Assembly: GCA_019009955.1 (NCBI GenBank)
Contig: CM032229.1
Coordinates: forward strand, 2,168,501 to 2,232,500
Direction of reading: 5' to 3'
DNA: 64,000 nucleotides
DNA from: Riptortus pedestris
Lineage: Eukaryota; Arthropoda; Insecta; Hemiptera; Alydidae
Both the position numbers and the translations under genes were made by a program. The notes below the pieces were generated by a model, which saw only the letters and a list, made by a program, of their open reading frames with translations, was not told where the DNA came from and ran no database searches. Below, one piece after another: positions 1 through 12,435 of the stretch. Every line of letters begins with the position of its first letter. Within the stretch, counting starts at the first letter, position 1.

Positions 1-2420
1 AGTCTTCAGTAACCCCTTACTTTTAGTAATCACACTTTACCAATAAGAGAATATATCATGAAACATCTTATTCCAAGCATAAATGCCAAATATTGTTTTC
101 AGCAGATATTGTGCGAGACGCATGCAAACAGTGTGATGACATCATCAATTAAGATTTAATTGACTGCCCAAATCTTTTCATAGGATTTTTCTTTGGAGTA
201 GAGAATATATGGTAACATAAGATCAGTAGAATTTGTCATTCAAACTCTGCTTAGGAACTCTGCTCACAGACTTTCTAACTAACTCTTAATTTATGGCGTA
301 TTGAAAGAGATATCAATCAAGAAAGTATAACCTTTATTATAAAATATTGGTGTGAATCTCACATAGTAAAGGTTTATTGAAAACAATATTTGATATTTAA
401 GCTAGGAATAAGATTTTTCATGATATAAAAACTTATTACTAATATGACATAAGTGGAAATGAGGGTTTAATGAAGGCTGAAAACTAAAAAAAGCAAATAT
501 CTCGGTTAATATTCAAGATACAGAAAACATGCATTGAACATTTCTGTAGATATTATTATTATGCGAGGTTTGACATCAATGTCCTGGAAATATTAGCACA
601 ACAGGAATTTATAAGCAACCAGAAAAAGGATTACTTTACTGGGTATTAACCAGTGAACTGGGGAAGCCCCTTTTCAATTACACAGCACATAACGGGTACA
701 AACTCTTTCACTAAGACGTGTCAGGATGTGCCCAGAGTATGGAACTTCCTATTATTATTATTTTTTTTTATTTATGATTTAAATAAATGAAAAGACATAT
801 TCATATTGTACCTGATGTTGTTTACGTGTGACGTATTAATGCATACCGCTCTATTAACAGGTTAAGGACTTTTGTCTCTAAACACAGAGATTTTGGCCAA
901 TGCCTCCAAAGTAAATTTAAATATTTTGTGCTTTTGACATTATTTTTAAGCATAGGAGAACCTGTTTACAATTTACCCCTGTTTACAATTTGTGATCATC
1001 TTTCAATTTTGCAGATACATTTGGGTGATTTTTTTCTATTTCTCAACAATTAGTTTTTGAACATTCTCATACTTCGGTTCAGAAATGTCAATGATATCAG
1101 CTTTTATTTTGCATTTTATTATTATTTATTCAAAATATCTCTTAAAATTACACATTCTGATTTTAATCCAAAAAATCTTTCACACATGAGCATAAACTAA
1201 GCAGATTTTGAAGGTGCTGGTAAGATAATACACAGTTGATCTGTTCTCAGCATATATTTTTTTATTTTAACTTTAAATCCGGGGGTTTACCAAAAAGAAC
1301 ATCTTCTGAAAAGAAAATAATATGAATAACTTCCTTAATATTTCAGCAACAAAATAATGTGGAGGGGAACTATTGTAGTGCATCAATAGTTTAACAAAAT
1401 TGGTTCTATTATAACTGTTCAATCCACAATAACAGAGATTTTTTGAATCCCCCCTCCCAAATCTCCACCTATTCCTGATATCACCCTTAATAATGATGAA
1501 TTTTAATGTTAAATTAAATGGTTAAATATTGAGTATGGTATACATTAAATAAGCATTTTCGATATAAGAATGTCAAACCTTAATTGATGCTGCCTCAGAA
1601 CGTATTTGCATGTATTATTGAGTATCCCACAATCCAATTTAAATAAACAAAGTAGAAAGAGCTTACTAAATCTTTGAAATAGGATATAGAGCAGGAGCTC
1701 TGATATCAAAATGCCTGTTTTAAGCAACAAAGCACAATAGGCTAAATAAAACCACAAAAAAGGGATAAAACAATCTACTCTATTCAGAAACAGTGGTTTG
1801 ATACTTAATATGTATGAAGGATACATTTAATTTAATCCTGGTAGCTTGTGAGGTCATGTTACAGTAGTAACTTGATCCCGGAGTCATCTTGAATGTAAGA
1901 GTAAATAACTCTTCTTTCACCAAGCTGCACGAACTCCCTTTAAAATAGAGATTTCTTTTTTGTCATTTTCGGGTTGTTAAAAAGTTGAATACTTAAATTT
2001 ACATTATTCTCTGTCTCTCTCCACTTTGATAAAAACAGCTACGGAATGTATTTGAATGAATTTTCATTTTGGTATTTTATTTTTTTTAAAACCACTGTTG
2101 CGTAAACAGGTTTATTTTGGTACCTGGAGTGAAAGTATACTTCAAAGTTAAATTGAATAAGTCAAGCTTTGAGTTTTATTGATTTTATCAAATCACTGAA
2201 TCATTTTGTTATTATTATATACCTATATTAAATTAGTGTAACATGCAGTATTGATGTTGAAGTAATTAACAGAATTTTGGCAGACACATGAAATTAATCT
2301 ATTAATTATATACTAAATTAACTAAAAATATTGCATTTTGTTTAATAATAATAATTTTGTTTTTGAAATAAATTGTAATGTAGAAAATGTAATAATTACT
2401 GATATTGTTCTCTCTGCAAG
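1..2420. other. AT-rich non-coding DNA with decayed family-B fragments
   Basis: No convincing exon is seen. Parts of the stretch (about 340-560 and 1080-1460) still resemble the inner part of family B elements found further right, for example a match to 'atctcggttaatattcaaga' near 500 and to 'ataacagagatttt' near 1430. They are too decayed to give ends. Confidence 0.5.
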
Positions 2421-2525
2421 CGGTCTAATCCTAAAGCTGCTGTGGAAGGAATAAGTGATTTAAATTTGATATTAACAGAGACACAGAAAACAGCCCTTAT
2501 GGATATCTCAAGAAAAATACATAAG
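2421..2525 (+). other. Candidate small exon, unknown product
   Basis: A pyrimidine-rich tract ending in 'tctctctgcaag' is followed by 105 bases (35 codons) open in frame 1, ending AAG before GTGCTT. The predicted peptide starts RSNPKAAVEGISDLN and ends DISRKIHK. It is less biased in composition than the surrounding AT-rich frames. No family is recognised, the donor is weak, and no neighbouring plus-strand exon was found, so this may be chance. Confidence 0.17.
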
Positions 2526-2779
2526 GTGCTTTATTTGGTTGGTTTTTGAACAGTCATATCATTTGAAATATCAATGACATCAGCTGATTTATTTTACTTA
2601 ATGTTAAGATTATTCAGGTTGTTGTGGTGGTCAGAATGGTCTGCTAACATTGCTTTATTCCAATAAATTTTAATATGATACTTCTAACTAACTTTTCAGG
2701 GTTATAGCGATAAAATGTAACTCCCCTGCCCAGAAGTCAGAGATGTGTTAAAATTCTATTACGATATATTTTAGCTACA

Positions 2780-3190
2780 ATCAGATGAGTAGGAGTGGGG
2801 GTTTACTGAAGCCTGAAAACAAAAAAAATCAAATATTTCGATTAATATTTGAGTTACAAGGAACATGAATAGAACAATAACTGTAGAGTATTCAATTTAT
2901 AACAAGATTGATTCCCTAAGATTTTTGATCCGATTCATAATAATTGAGGTATTTTCAATTTTTCTCTCCCTAACCACCCCTTTTAGTACCATTTCAGTAA
3001 TTAACAAACTTGATCTTTAGTTTTAAATGAAATACCTAAATAGAGTTTGATAATAATCAAACAAAAATAGTAACTGCTAGAGCAATAACTGACAAATATA
3101 GATATAATTTTGAACAGACTTCATTTTTGCTATCTCCTGTGTAAGATCGATGGACGTTTGAAGATATTTTTGGAAACGGGAGAAAAATAT
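2780..3190 (-). mobile_element. Degraded family-B (Helentron-like) copy
   Basis: Reading the plus strand, this part follows the family B order in reverse: 'tcgattaatatt', then a 'tttttgatccgattcataat' segment, then a C-rich stretch, then 'aactgctagagcaataactg', then 'gatcgatggac'. There is no long TA tract and both ends are lost. It is much older than the copies at 36-40 kb. Confidence 0.5.
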
Positions 3191-3645
3191 TCCTAAGGAA
3201 ATTATGGTAATAGGTACAATTAGTTTTACCTCTTCAAAACAACAAGCAAACAGTCTTTCACTATTGTACATTTCAAAATAAATAACTTTCTGTTATTAGA
3301 AAAATGAAAATTAATAGTAATTGAGTTGATCTTTCACAATCCTTTTTGAATTTTTTGTTACTACAAACCTCAAAATATTCTAATTCACTGAACAATACAA
3401 TAGATGTTCTAATAACTTGAAATTAATGAAGTCTACCTTTGATGATTTAAAAATGTTTTTCTTATCAGATATGGAGCTCTAATCACTCAAAGACCTACTC
3501 TGTGTAAAAAATGTGCTGGATATCCTTGCTATGTCATGATTTTAAAATTAAACCTTAATAAAACCCAGTGAGTATAATTATATTACATTTTTGAATCAAT
3601 AAAATAAATTTATAGGCATTATTTAAGAAATAAATGGACAAATAC

Positions 3646-3777
3646 CTTATTCTTAACTTCATTAAGACCCCCAAGTATGGCGCAGGCAGACACCATCCAA
3701 TTGCAGCTGAATTCTCCTGCTCGAACAATTCTAGATTTTTCGAAATCAGAAAACAGCCTTGGATTCTCACAAATTTC
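3646..3777 (-). CDS. Calpain-like protein, coding exon 2 (catalytic-site exon)
   Basis: The exon has 132 bases (44 codons), in phase 0 on both sides, between a 'tttcag' acceptor and a 'gtattt' donor. It begins EICENPRLFSDFEKS, which continues the WKRPG end of exon 1 into the calpain consensus WKRPGEIC-NPRLF. Residues 21-34 read GEFSCNWMVSACAI. In active calpains the matching block is G-E-x-G-[ND]-C-W, so the residue directly before the conserved Trp, normally the catalytic Cys, is Asn here; a Cys sits one place earlier. If the gene is expressed, the protein is probably not an active peptidase, as known for mammalian CAPN6 and Drosophila CalpC. No third exon is seen in the 3.6 kb left to the window edge, so a decayed gene is also possible. 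Confidence 0.72.
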
Positions 3778-3854
3778 CTGAAATCATGATAAGGTAAGTC
3801 AATGCAAGCTTAACGTAAAATATTTATATTAAGAGAGAAATAAGTGATACCTAC

Positions 3855-4025
3855 TCCTGGTCTTTTCCAAACAATGTTGTCAGGTATATTGGGGATACCA
3901 AGCACACTGTCGACCGCAGGAAACGCCGGGTCGGAGAACAGTGTCCCCAGTTCCAAATACTGTTTCTGGAGCTGCTCATAGTTCTGGTTGTGAAAGCGGA
4001 CGGTCTTCTTCTGAATGGGCGACAT
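3855..4025 (-). CDS. Calpain-like protein, first coding exon
   Basis: The frame runs 57 codons from an ATG at 4025-4023 to a donor GTAGGT, phase 0. The peptide contains NYEQLQKQYLELGTLF, then SDPAFPAVDS, then IVWKRPG. This is the usual N-terminal lead of calpains (family C2 cysteine peptidases): a Y-x-x-L helix, then LF-DP-FPA-DS, then WKRPGEI. The frame stays open 16 codons upstream of this ATG to a stop just before a GTG, so the internal ATG is chosen as the start. The next exon (3646-3777) joins in frame across a 77-base intron, which supports both splice sites. Calpains are calcium-regulated cytosolic proteases; activity is doubtful here because of exon 2. Confidence 0.75.
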
Positions 4026-6072
4026 CGTTAACTGAGCCTTTATCAGGTCATCGGAACGAGGGCTCTCAATCACTCAACCTCAACAGAGATGACTGGCTCA
4101 ATCAATATCACCTAATGCTCTTCCGCGTAGAACGTCCTCCTCCAGATCCTCTGCTCATCAACATCATTTCTAGAATTATAAAAATGTCTGGGTTAATGGC
4201 AAAGGAAGAGCCTTTTGACAGCATTAATATTCTCAGGCAAACTCTTCCAAATGGAGTTCCTCAATGAATCGATAACAGTTCAAAATTGGAGTAGGAATAA
4301 TTTATTGTGCATGTATTAATCAGCAAAGAATAATTAATGGGTACAATGCCCCTGATGGGAGTGACTGCCCTCAATCACCCACTGGCATGACAAGAAATCA
4401 ATAAAAACTTCAAGTTGGAGAGTAAAAATATTGGTTACTGGGAACTCTCAAATTTTATTTTTCGCAAGCCAACACTAAAGTGTAATTGAGTGGCTGATAG
4501 AATCTCTAATGACAGTAGCAGCCCTTAATCTCCTACTGATAAGCTAATCAATAACTGCTCGCAGAGTTTTGCGAATCCAGTAATAGCTTACAACATGCAC
4601 GATTGCATCCCCTTGTATCAACTCGACAAAAACAAAACAAAGGGACAAAACTAGAGGGAGTATAACATGGCAGCAATTGACCTAGCTGTCACACGGAGTC
4701 ATTGGAGGAGATAAATGGCCCAAGAAATCAATGGCTCTTCGTCACACTAACTCACAACCCAAATATTAACACACTTTTATACAGCTCTCAGTCGCAAGAA
4801 AAGCTACAAAACAAATGCAATAAAAGCCCTAATTCTTTAATTGCAATAGTGACAATTAAAATACTGATAAGAAAGTTGACAGGAAGATTCAGTGACAATC
4901 CTCTTTTGGCTGAATATATTGTTTGTTATGCCTCAATGGAAATGTCAATTTAAAAAAAAAAATTAAATTAATAATAGACAAGTAATAAATATTAGTTCTG
5001 TTGCTATTTTTTTTAATATGACAAATGTCACTCATTTAGTCAAGATATGTAAAATATTTAATAGTTGCTGTTTAAATTAGCAATGAATATTTTGGTTTTT
5101 AGTTGATAAATAGTGTACTTTTTTAAATATTTATTTATTTGGGTTTAAGTCACTTTATCTTAAATTTGCGTGTGTACTTTGGTAATATTAGAAAATAAGA
5201 GAAAAATAGTCTTAATATTTATTGATATACTCTTAATATTGAAATAGTCTTAATATCATTGTCTTAATATTTCAATTTTTATATAACATAGTTCCTTCAT
5301 ACATTTTTTTTTCTATTAAAATGAAAGGATAATCTCCTGCAAAGAGTTGTAAATCTGAAAGGAAATGGCTTGATAAACAAATGGCAAGAAAATCAGTTGC
5401 TATCACTTACTGATAAGAGTTTACTGGACAGCTTGCACTTTTCCAGTAGAGTGCATTGAATGAATTTCTTTGCATAGACTGGTGCAATGTGTCAAGACTG
5501 AGATGACAGGTTCATCGGACTAAATTGTTGAGGAGATTAGATGTCACTGTAACTCACTGATATAGCGGATGACAAGAAGATTGCTTGACAATAGAATGAA
5601 AAGATGTGCTGGAGTTTGGGTTTGATTGACATCCCATGAGAGAGACAGAGAGAGAGAGAGAACTGTGGATCAAATGAGATGACTGGACTGGCTAATTAGT
5701 GTTAGATAGACAATTGGTGTGGGAGTTTAGTTGATGAGTGAAAAATATAAGCTGGCTGGTAGCTATAGATATATATCGGGAAGACAAAGAGCCAGAGACT
5801 GTGCTATAGTGAGTAAGGTGTCTATTTGAGGAGCTGGCAGGAGTGGTGGGAGTGTTGCCTTAGCAACTCCCCACTCCACCACCCAGGGGGGGGGGGGGGG
5901 GTAAAGCTCTCTCACTCATTAGCTCTCTCTCTCTGCTATACAACTTCCTTTAGTTAGGTTCAGGGGTCCGCAAATAGGCAGCGCCACTCTGCAGTCTAGA
6001 AACTGCCTATCTTATACGTACCTTGCTCCCAGGCATAGCTAATATCCCCTTTTATACCAGTACTGCAAAACC
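4026..6072. other. Upstream flank of the calpain-like gene; no gene seen
   Basis: This holds the presumed 5' flank of the minus-strand calpain-like exons and otherwise unique DNA. A short (GA)n run lies at about 5640-5660 and a run of about 18 G at 5885-5902. Open frames here have no family resemblance. Confidence 0.45.
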
Positions 6073-6158
6073 TTTTAGCAGATTTCCCTTGATGGAAATC
6101 AGCTATAGAGGTTGCACGCATGACTGACATTTCCTCTAATATCCAACGATCCTACCCA
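6073..6158 (+). mobile_element. Family-B 5' end fragment
   Basis: Starts 'ttttagcagatttccctt' then 'gatggaaatcagctatag', followed by the family's 'cgatcctaccca' segment, and runs straight into the (TA)n tract. The rest of the family B element is missing and a Helitron starts on the other side of the TA tract. Confidence 0.7.

Positions 6159-6230
<72 letters not shown>
6159..6230. repeat. (TA)n microsatellite
   Basis: About 35 uninterrupted TA units at the junction between a family-B fragment and the first Helitron. Confidence 0.97.
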
Positions 6231-6231
<1 letters not shown>

Positions 6232-6232
<1 letters not shown>

Positions 6233-7873
6233 TAGCTCAGATACCCGGCTTCGCCCGAGAATTTATTTGAGGCTGAATGGTTATGGTATTTTTTTGGCAA
6301 AACTTTACTCTGCACAATATTTTGACATTTACACGTCCCAGTGTTTAGGGCTAATATCCGTTGTTGGCATTTGTTAATAATTAAATTAATTTTTTATGTA
6401 AGTTTTCACTGTCCTCCAAATTGTCATATTTCCCGTCTCCTGTGCATGATGCATAGATTTCAGTTATTAAGGACAAAATATTAACATAGATTTGAATTAA
6501 TTTTTCCTGTTGAGGTACCTCATAGTTCAAATTAGAATGAATTGTTGAGCATATGAATATTTCTACGCAAATTACTTGCTCCACACATTGTTCCTGGAGA
6601 AATGTATAAAACAAAAGTTAATCTAAATAACAAAGTAAACAACTTTTGTTATTTGCTTGTTTGTCAAAAAACAAATAGACAATGAAATATCACGAATTTT
6701 TATTTCAGGCCTCCCTTATAACCCCCACTCCCGTTCTAACCTAAAAATTTTTAATATAGCTTATAATCATGGAAGAATTATGCTAATTGACATACCGAGT
6801 TTTTAAGTTCGGTTTAATCGTTAGTGCCTAATGAAATAGTTGACTCCCGCTCTAGTTTATTGTGTATATCTCGTTTATAATTCGTTATAAGAAAAAAGTG
6901 TATATAAAAAAGTTACTCTTAATAACAAAATAATCAACTTTTGTTACGTTCATATTTGCCGAAAAATGAATAGAAAACGAAATACCGCTATTTTTAAATT
7001 CAGGCCTCCCTTACAACCCCCACTCCTGCCCGTCCCTAGAAATGTTGGTATAGCTTGTTATAATGAAAGCGTTAGTACTAATACACATACCGAGTTTTAT
7101 TTATGTCGGTTGGGTCTTTTGTCCCAAATAAAATTGTTCACTTCTACTATAGGTTTTAGCGTATATCTCGTTTATAATTCGTTATAAGAAAAAAGTATAT
7201 ATAGCAAATGTTACTCTAAATTACAAAATAAACAACTTTTGTTATGTTCATATTTACCGAAAAACCAATAGGAAACGAAATATCGCTATTTTTAATTTCT
7301 GGCTTCCCTCATAACCCCCACTCCTGCCCGTCCCTAGAAATGTTGGTATGGCTTGTTATAATGAAAGCGTTAGTGCTAATACATATACCGAGTTTTATTT
7401 ATTTCGGTTGGGTCTTTTGTCCCAAATAAAATTGTTCACTTCCGCTATAGGTTTCAGCGTATATCTCGTTTATAATTCAGTATATGAAAAAAGTGTATAT
7501 AACAAAAGTTACTCTAAATAAGAAAATAAACAACTTTTTTTATGTTCATATTTGCCGAAAAACCAATAGGAAACGAAATATCGCTAATTTTAATTTCAGG
7601 CCTCCCTTATAACCCCCACTCCTGTTTGTCTTAGAGAATGCTAATATAGCTTAAAGTCTAAGTTGGGCTAGTAGTAATATACATACCAAGTTTCATAAAA
7701 TTCGGTTCAGCCGTTTATGCGTGAAAAGGTAACAAACAAACAAATAAACAAACAAACAGACACCAAAGAAACAAAATGCAGTTATGGTGTCTATGACATG
7801 TGAAACGAAAAGTTATCGTGAAATTTCGCGAAAAAAATCAATGGTCAGACAGAGGTTACAATTTTATATATAT
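6232..7873 (-). mobile_element. Helitron-like element, subfamily I (4 inner monomers)
   Basis: Strand is given for the Helitron sense, in which the 3' end reads hairpin CCGGGCGAAGCCGGG, then TATCTGAG, then CTAG followed by T. Read on plus, it opens 'actagctcagatacccggct'. A 300-bp unique part is followed by four monomers of about 298 bp (period from 'cgaaatatcgct' at 6978, 7276, 7574), then a (CAAA)n tract and a conserved tail ending 'gaggttacaattttatatat'. No Rep/helicase frame is present, so it is non-autonomous. Confidence 0.72.
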
Positions 7874-7874
7874 A

Positions 7875-9969
7875 CTAGCTAAGGTACCCGGCTTCGCTCG
7901 GGAAATCACTTGAGGCTGAATGATAATAGTATTTTTTTTTTTGAGCAAGGCTTCAATGTTTACTACACTTCCCGTCTGGGCGCATGGTTTTCCCGTGATT
8001 GTTTCCCGTGAGGGTCAGGCGGGCGACGTATAGATGAGAGATTTTAATTTTGAAGAATAAATAAAAATGTGTTCCTGATCTATCTGTCTCCTCTTTTTAA
8101 CTCACCTTTTTGAATAAGTACTTCAAACTATAATCGTGGATAGCATTTATTAAAATTAAATATCCTCTATAATGAAACTTATTTCCTGTCAAAAACCAAT
8201 CCGAGCTCGTATAGTTTAAGCATAGTTTTGTAATTAGATTATATTCGTAAGAGTAGAGCGTTGTGGAAATCATTTCACAGGAAATAGGTTAACTCAATTA
8301 ACTGTTTAGGCTCCGGCCTCCTTCCGCTCCAGCATCTCCATAGTTTTCCTTAAAATATTGATTCAAAGTATTATTTTAATAATTTATCTACCTGATGGAA
8401 TTAAATAATAGTATTACCCTAAAAATAATTTCATTTATATTCAAAAATATAGGTGAGGGGAAGAGAACGTAGCCCCTCCCCCCCTGCAAAATAAGTAGTA
8501 CTTTAAATCATATCAAATTTAAATGGATATTGCCTTTTTTCATAATAGCATTACCATTAACGTCTAATTGTTATGATGGTACATATTTGTTTCAATAACA
8601 TCAAGATAATGGAAATAAGATAATATATGTATTAGCAGAACCAAAGAGTATGATCCCATAACTTCCGCTATCACTCTTTGTGCCAATCCAGCTGACTTTG
8701 GTTAAATAATACATTATACAAATTAAATAACGGAAATGCTCTTATAGTTTACATTTCTATTGGAAATAAATAGCAATGTTATTTTCTAGGAGAAATAAAT
8801 AAATGAGAAGGGACGACGGAGATATATAACCTCACTAATCCGAATCATATATAGAGTTATCATATGTGACTAAAACATAAAATCTTTTGTCATAATATTC
8901 ATTCATTAAAAACACTTAAATAAGCACTAATAAAATTAATGACTCCCGCTATAGTTTTAGCGTATATCCCATGTTTACTTCATTTTACGAACATAGTGAA
9001 TGCAACAAAAGTTACACTAAATAATAAAATAAACAACTTTTATGTGCATGTTTGCCGAGAATCTAATAGGAAACGAAATATCACAATTTTTCATTTCAGG
9101 CTTCCCTCATAACCCCCACTTTCGTCCGGGCGTAAAAATTTTAATATAGCATATAATCATGGAAGAATTAATGCTAATTCACATACCGAGTCTTGTTAAT
9201 TTCGGTTCAATCGTTAGTGCCCAACAAAATTGTTGGCTCCCGCTTTAGTATTTAGTGTAAATCTCGTTTATACTTTGTTATACGACAAAAGTGAATATAA
9301 AAAATCTTACTCTAAATAACAAAATAAACAACTTTCGTCATGTGCATATTTGCAGAAAAACCAGTAGAAAACGAAATACCGCTATTTTTAATTTAAGGCC
9401 TCCCTTACAACCCCCACTCCTGCCCGTCCCTAGAATTGTTGGTATAGCTTATGATAATTAAGGCGTCAGTGCTAATACACATACCGAGATTTAATTAGTT
9501 CAGTTCAGTCTTTTTGCCAAATAATATTGTTGACTCCCGCTATAGTCATTAGCGTATAACTCATTTAAACTTTGGAATACGATGAAAGTGTTTATAACAA
9601 AAGTTACTCTAAATAACAAAATAAACAACTTTTGTTATGTGCACATTTGACAAAAAACCAATAGAAAACGAAATATCGCGACTTTTAATATCAGGCCTCC
9701 CTTATAACCCCCACTCCTGTTCGTCTCAGAGAAAATTAATATAGCCTAAAGTCTAAGTTGGGCTAGTAGTAATATACATACCAAGTTTCATAAAATTCGG
9801 TTCAGCCGTTTATGCGTGAAAAGGTAACAAACAAACAAACAAACAAACAGACACCAAAGAAACAAAATGCAGTTATGGTGTCTATGACATGTGAAACGAA
9901 AAGTTATCGTGAAATTTCGCGAAAAAAATCAATGTACAGACAGAGGTTACAATTTTATATATATATAGA
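7875..9969 (-). mobile_element. Helitron-like element, subfamily II
   Basis: Opens on plus with 'actagctaaggtacccggct'. Its unique part is longer (about 1 kb, 7875-8930) than in subfamily I and includes the 'aatccgagctcgtatag' and 'cattaacgtctaattg' segments shared with the copies at 14.0, 17.6 and 24.7 kb. Three monomers, a (CAAA)n tract and the common tail follow. The Helitron-sense 5' end reads TCTATATATATATAAAATTG preceded by A, as expected for A/T target insertion. Confidence 0.7.
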
Positions 9970-10375
9970 TATTAAGTCCGTCACGCAGGGACTAAACAAA
10001 ACTCGGTATGTGATCTACCTCAAACTCCTCCATGATAATAAGCTGTACCAACATTTATAGGGACAATCAGGGGTGGGGTTGTAAGGGAGGCCAGAAATTA
10101 AAAATAGCTATATTTGTTTCCTATTTGTTTTTCGGCAAATGTGCACAGGATAAAAGATGTTTATTTTGTTATGTAGAGTAACTTTAGTTGTATTCATTTT
10201 TGTCGTTTAACAAAGTATGAACGAGATATACACTAAAACGTAAAGAAGCAGCCAACAATTTTATTGGGCACTAACGATTGAACCGAACTTAACTATATGT
10301 AAAGTAGCACTGATTGTTGCATGATTATGAGCTATATTAAAAATTTTAGGTTGGAACGGGAGTGGGGGTTATAGC
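9970..10375 (+). mobile_element. Mosaic of family-B end and inverted Helitron monomer
   Basis: 'aagtccgtcacgcagg' (one family-B end) is followed at once by a Helitron monomer in inverted orientation, including 'gggtggggttgtaagggagg' and 'acgggagtgggggttat'. It looks like a recombination or nested-insertion scar. Confidence 0.5.
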
Positions 10376-10550
10376 GGTATTGACGCACCTATAACTGCTG
10401 TAACCGGCTTTTGTACCGCATCAAGGAAAGGAACATTTATTCATACATGGTTTAGAAGATAGAATACTTTCTACAATTATGAATTATATGGTCCATTAAG
10501 TTATAAAAAAAAAAAAAACTACATCCACAGGAAACGGGAAATATAAAAAT
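10376..10550. other. Unassigned spacer with short A run
   Basis: A unique stretch between repeats, with about 14 A at 10507-10520. The last 25 bases resemble the inner part of the Helitron head. No gene is seen. Confidence 0.4.
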
Positions 10551-10551
10551 A

Positions 10552-12434
10552 CTAGCTCAGATACCCGGCTTCGCTCGGGAATTCATTTGAGGCTGGATGG
10601 TGATGGTATATTTTTGGCAAGGCTTTACTTTGCACAATATTTTGACATTTACCCTTTCCAGTGTTTAGGGTTAATACCCGGTATTGGCATTTGTTAATAA
10701 TAAAATTATTTTTTTATGTAAGACTTCACTGTCCTGCAAATTGTCATCTTCCCGTCTCCTGTGCATTATGCATAGATTTGAATTATTAAGGAGAAAATAT
10801 TGACATTCATTTGAATTAATTTTTTCAGGTGAGGTACCTGGTAGTTCATATTGAAAAGAAGTGTTGAGCAAATTTCTCTAAATAACAAAATAAAAAACTT
10901 TTGTTATGTGCATATTTGCAGAAACCCCAATAAGAAACGAAATATCACTATTATTAATTTCATACCTCCCTTATAACCCCCACTCCTGCCCGTCCCTAGA
11001 AATGTTAGTATGGCTTATTAAAAGGAAGGCGTTAGTGCTAATACACATACTGAGTGTTTTATTTAGTTCGGTTGAGTCTTTTGTGTCAAATAAATTGTTG
11101 CCTCCCGCTATAATTTTTAGCGTATAACGGCTTTATACTTCGGTATACGACGTTAGCGTATATAAAAAAAAGTTTCTCTAAATAACAAAATAAACAACTT
11201 TTGTTATGTACATATTTGCCGAAAATGCAATAGGAAACGAAATATCACTATTATTAATTTCAGGCCTTCCTTATAATCTCCACTCCTGCCCGTCCCAATA
11301 AATGTTAGTATAGCTTATTATAATGAAGGCGTTAGTACTAATTCACATACCGAGTTTGGTTTAATTCGGTTGAGTCTTTAGTGCCAAATAAAATTGTGGA
11401 CTCCCGCTTTAGTTTATAGCGTATAACTCATTTATGCTTCCGTATACGGCAAAAGTGCATATAACAAACGTTACTCTAAATAACAAAATAAACAACTCTT
11501 GTTATGTGCATATTTTCCGAAAACCCAATATGAAACGAAATATCGCTATTTATAATTTCTGGCTTCCCTCATAACCCCCACTCCTGCCCGTCCCTAGAAA
11601 TGTTGGTATGGCTTGTTATAATGAAAGCGTTAGTGCTAATACATACACCGAGTTTTATTTATTTCGGTTGACTCTTTTGTCCCAAATAAAATTGTTCACT
11701 TCCGCTATAGGTTTTAGCGTATATCTCGTTTATAATTCGGTATACGAAAAAAATGTATATTACAAAAGTTACTTAAATGACAAAATAAACAACTTTTGTT
11801 ATGTTTATATTTGCGGAAAAACCAATAGGAAACGAAATATCGCTATTTTTAATTTCAGGCTTTCCTTATAACCCCCACTCCTGCCCGTCCATAGAAATGT
11901 AGGTATGGCTTATTATAATGAAGTCCTCACTTCTAATACACATACCGAGTTTTATTTAGATCGGTTGAGTCTTTTTTGGCAAATAATATTGTTGACTCCA
12001 GCTTTAATTTTTAGCGTATATCGCATTTATACTTCGTTATACGACACAAGCGTATATAACAAAAGTTAATCTAAATAACAAAGTAAACAACTTTTGTTAT
12101 GTGCATGTTTGTCGAAAACTCAATAGGAAACGAAATATCGCTATTTTTAATTTCTGGCTTCCCTTATAACCCCCACTCCTGTTCATCTCAGAGAATTTTA
12201 ATATAGCCTAAAGTCTAAGTTGGGTTAGTAGTAATACACATACCAAGTTTCATAAAATTCGGTTCAGCCGTTTATGCGTGAAAAGGTAACAAACAAACAA
12301 ATAAACAAACAAACAAACAGACACCAAAGAAACAAAATGCAGTTATGGTGTCTATGACATGTGAAACGAAAAGTTATCGTGAAATTTCGCGAAAAAAATC
12401 AATGTACGGACAGAGGTTACAATTTTTTATATCT
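10552..12434 (-). mobile_element. Helitron-like element, subfamily I (5 monomers)
   Basis: Same head hairpin and CTAG end as the first copy. Monomers are marked by the 'ccccactcctg' block at about 10978, 11280, 11577, 11873 and 12171. The 87-codon open frame at 11608-11871 recurs unchanged at 20921-21184, showing that these monomers were copied 9.3 kb away. Confidence 0.72.
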
Positions 12435-12435
12435 A

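Noticed and set aside
3941..4267. 108-codon plus-strand frame over the calpain exon
   Set aside because: Its first half is the antisense shadow of the calpain-like exon, and the second half has no recognised domain.
6692..7873. Hammerhead ribozyme (retrozyme) in the 298-bp monomer
   Set aside because: CGAAA is present but no CTGANGA core could be found at a suitable distance.
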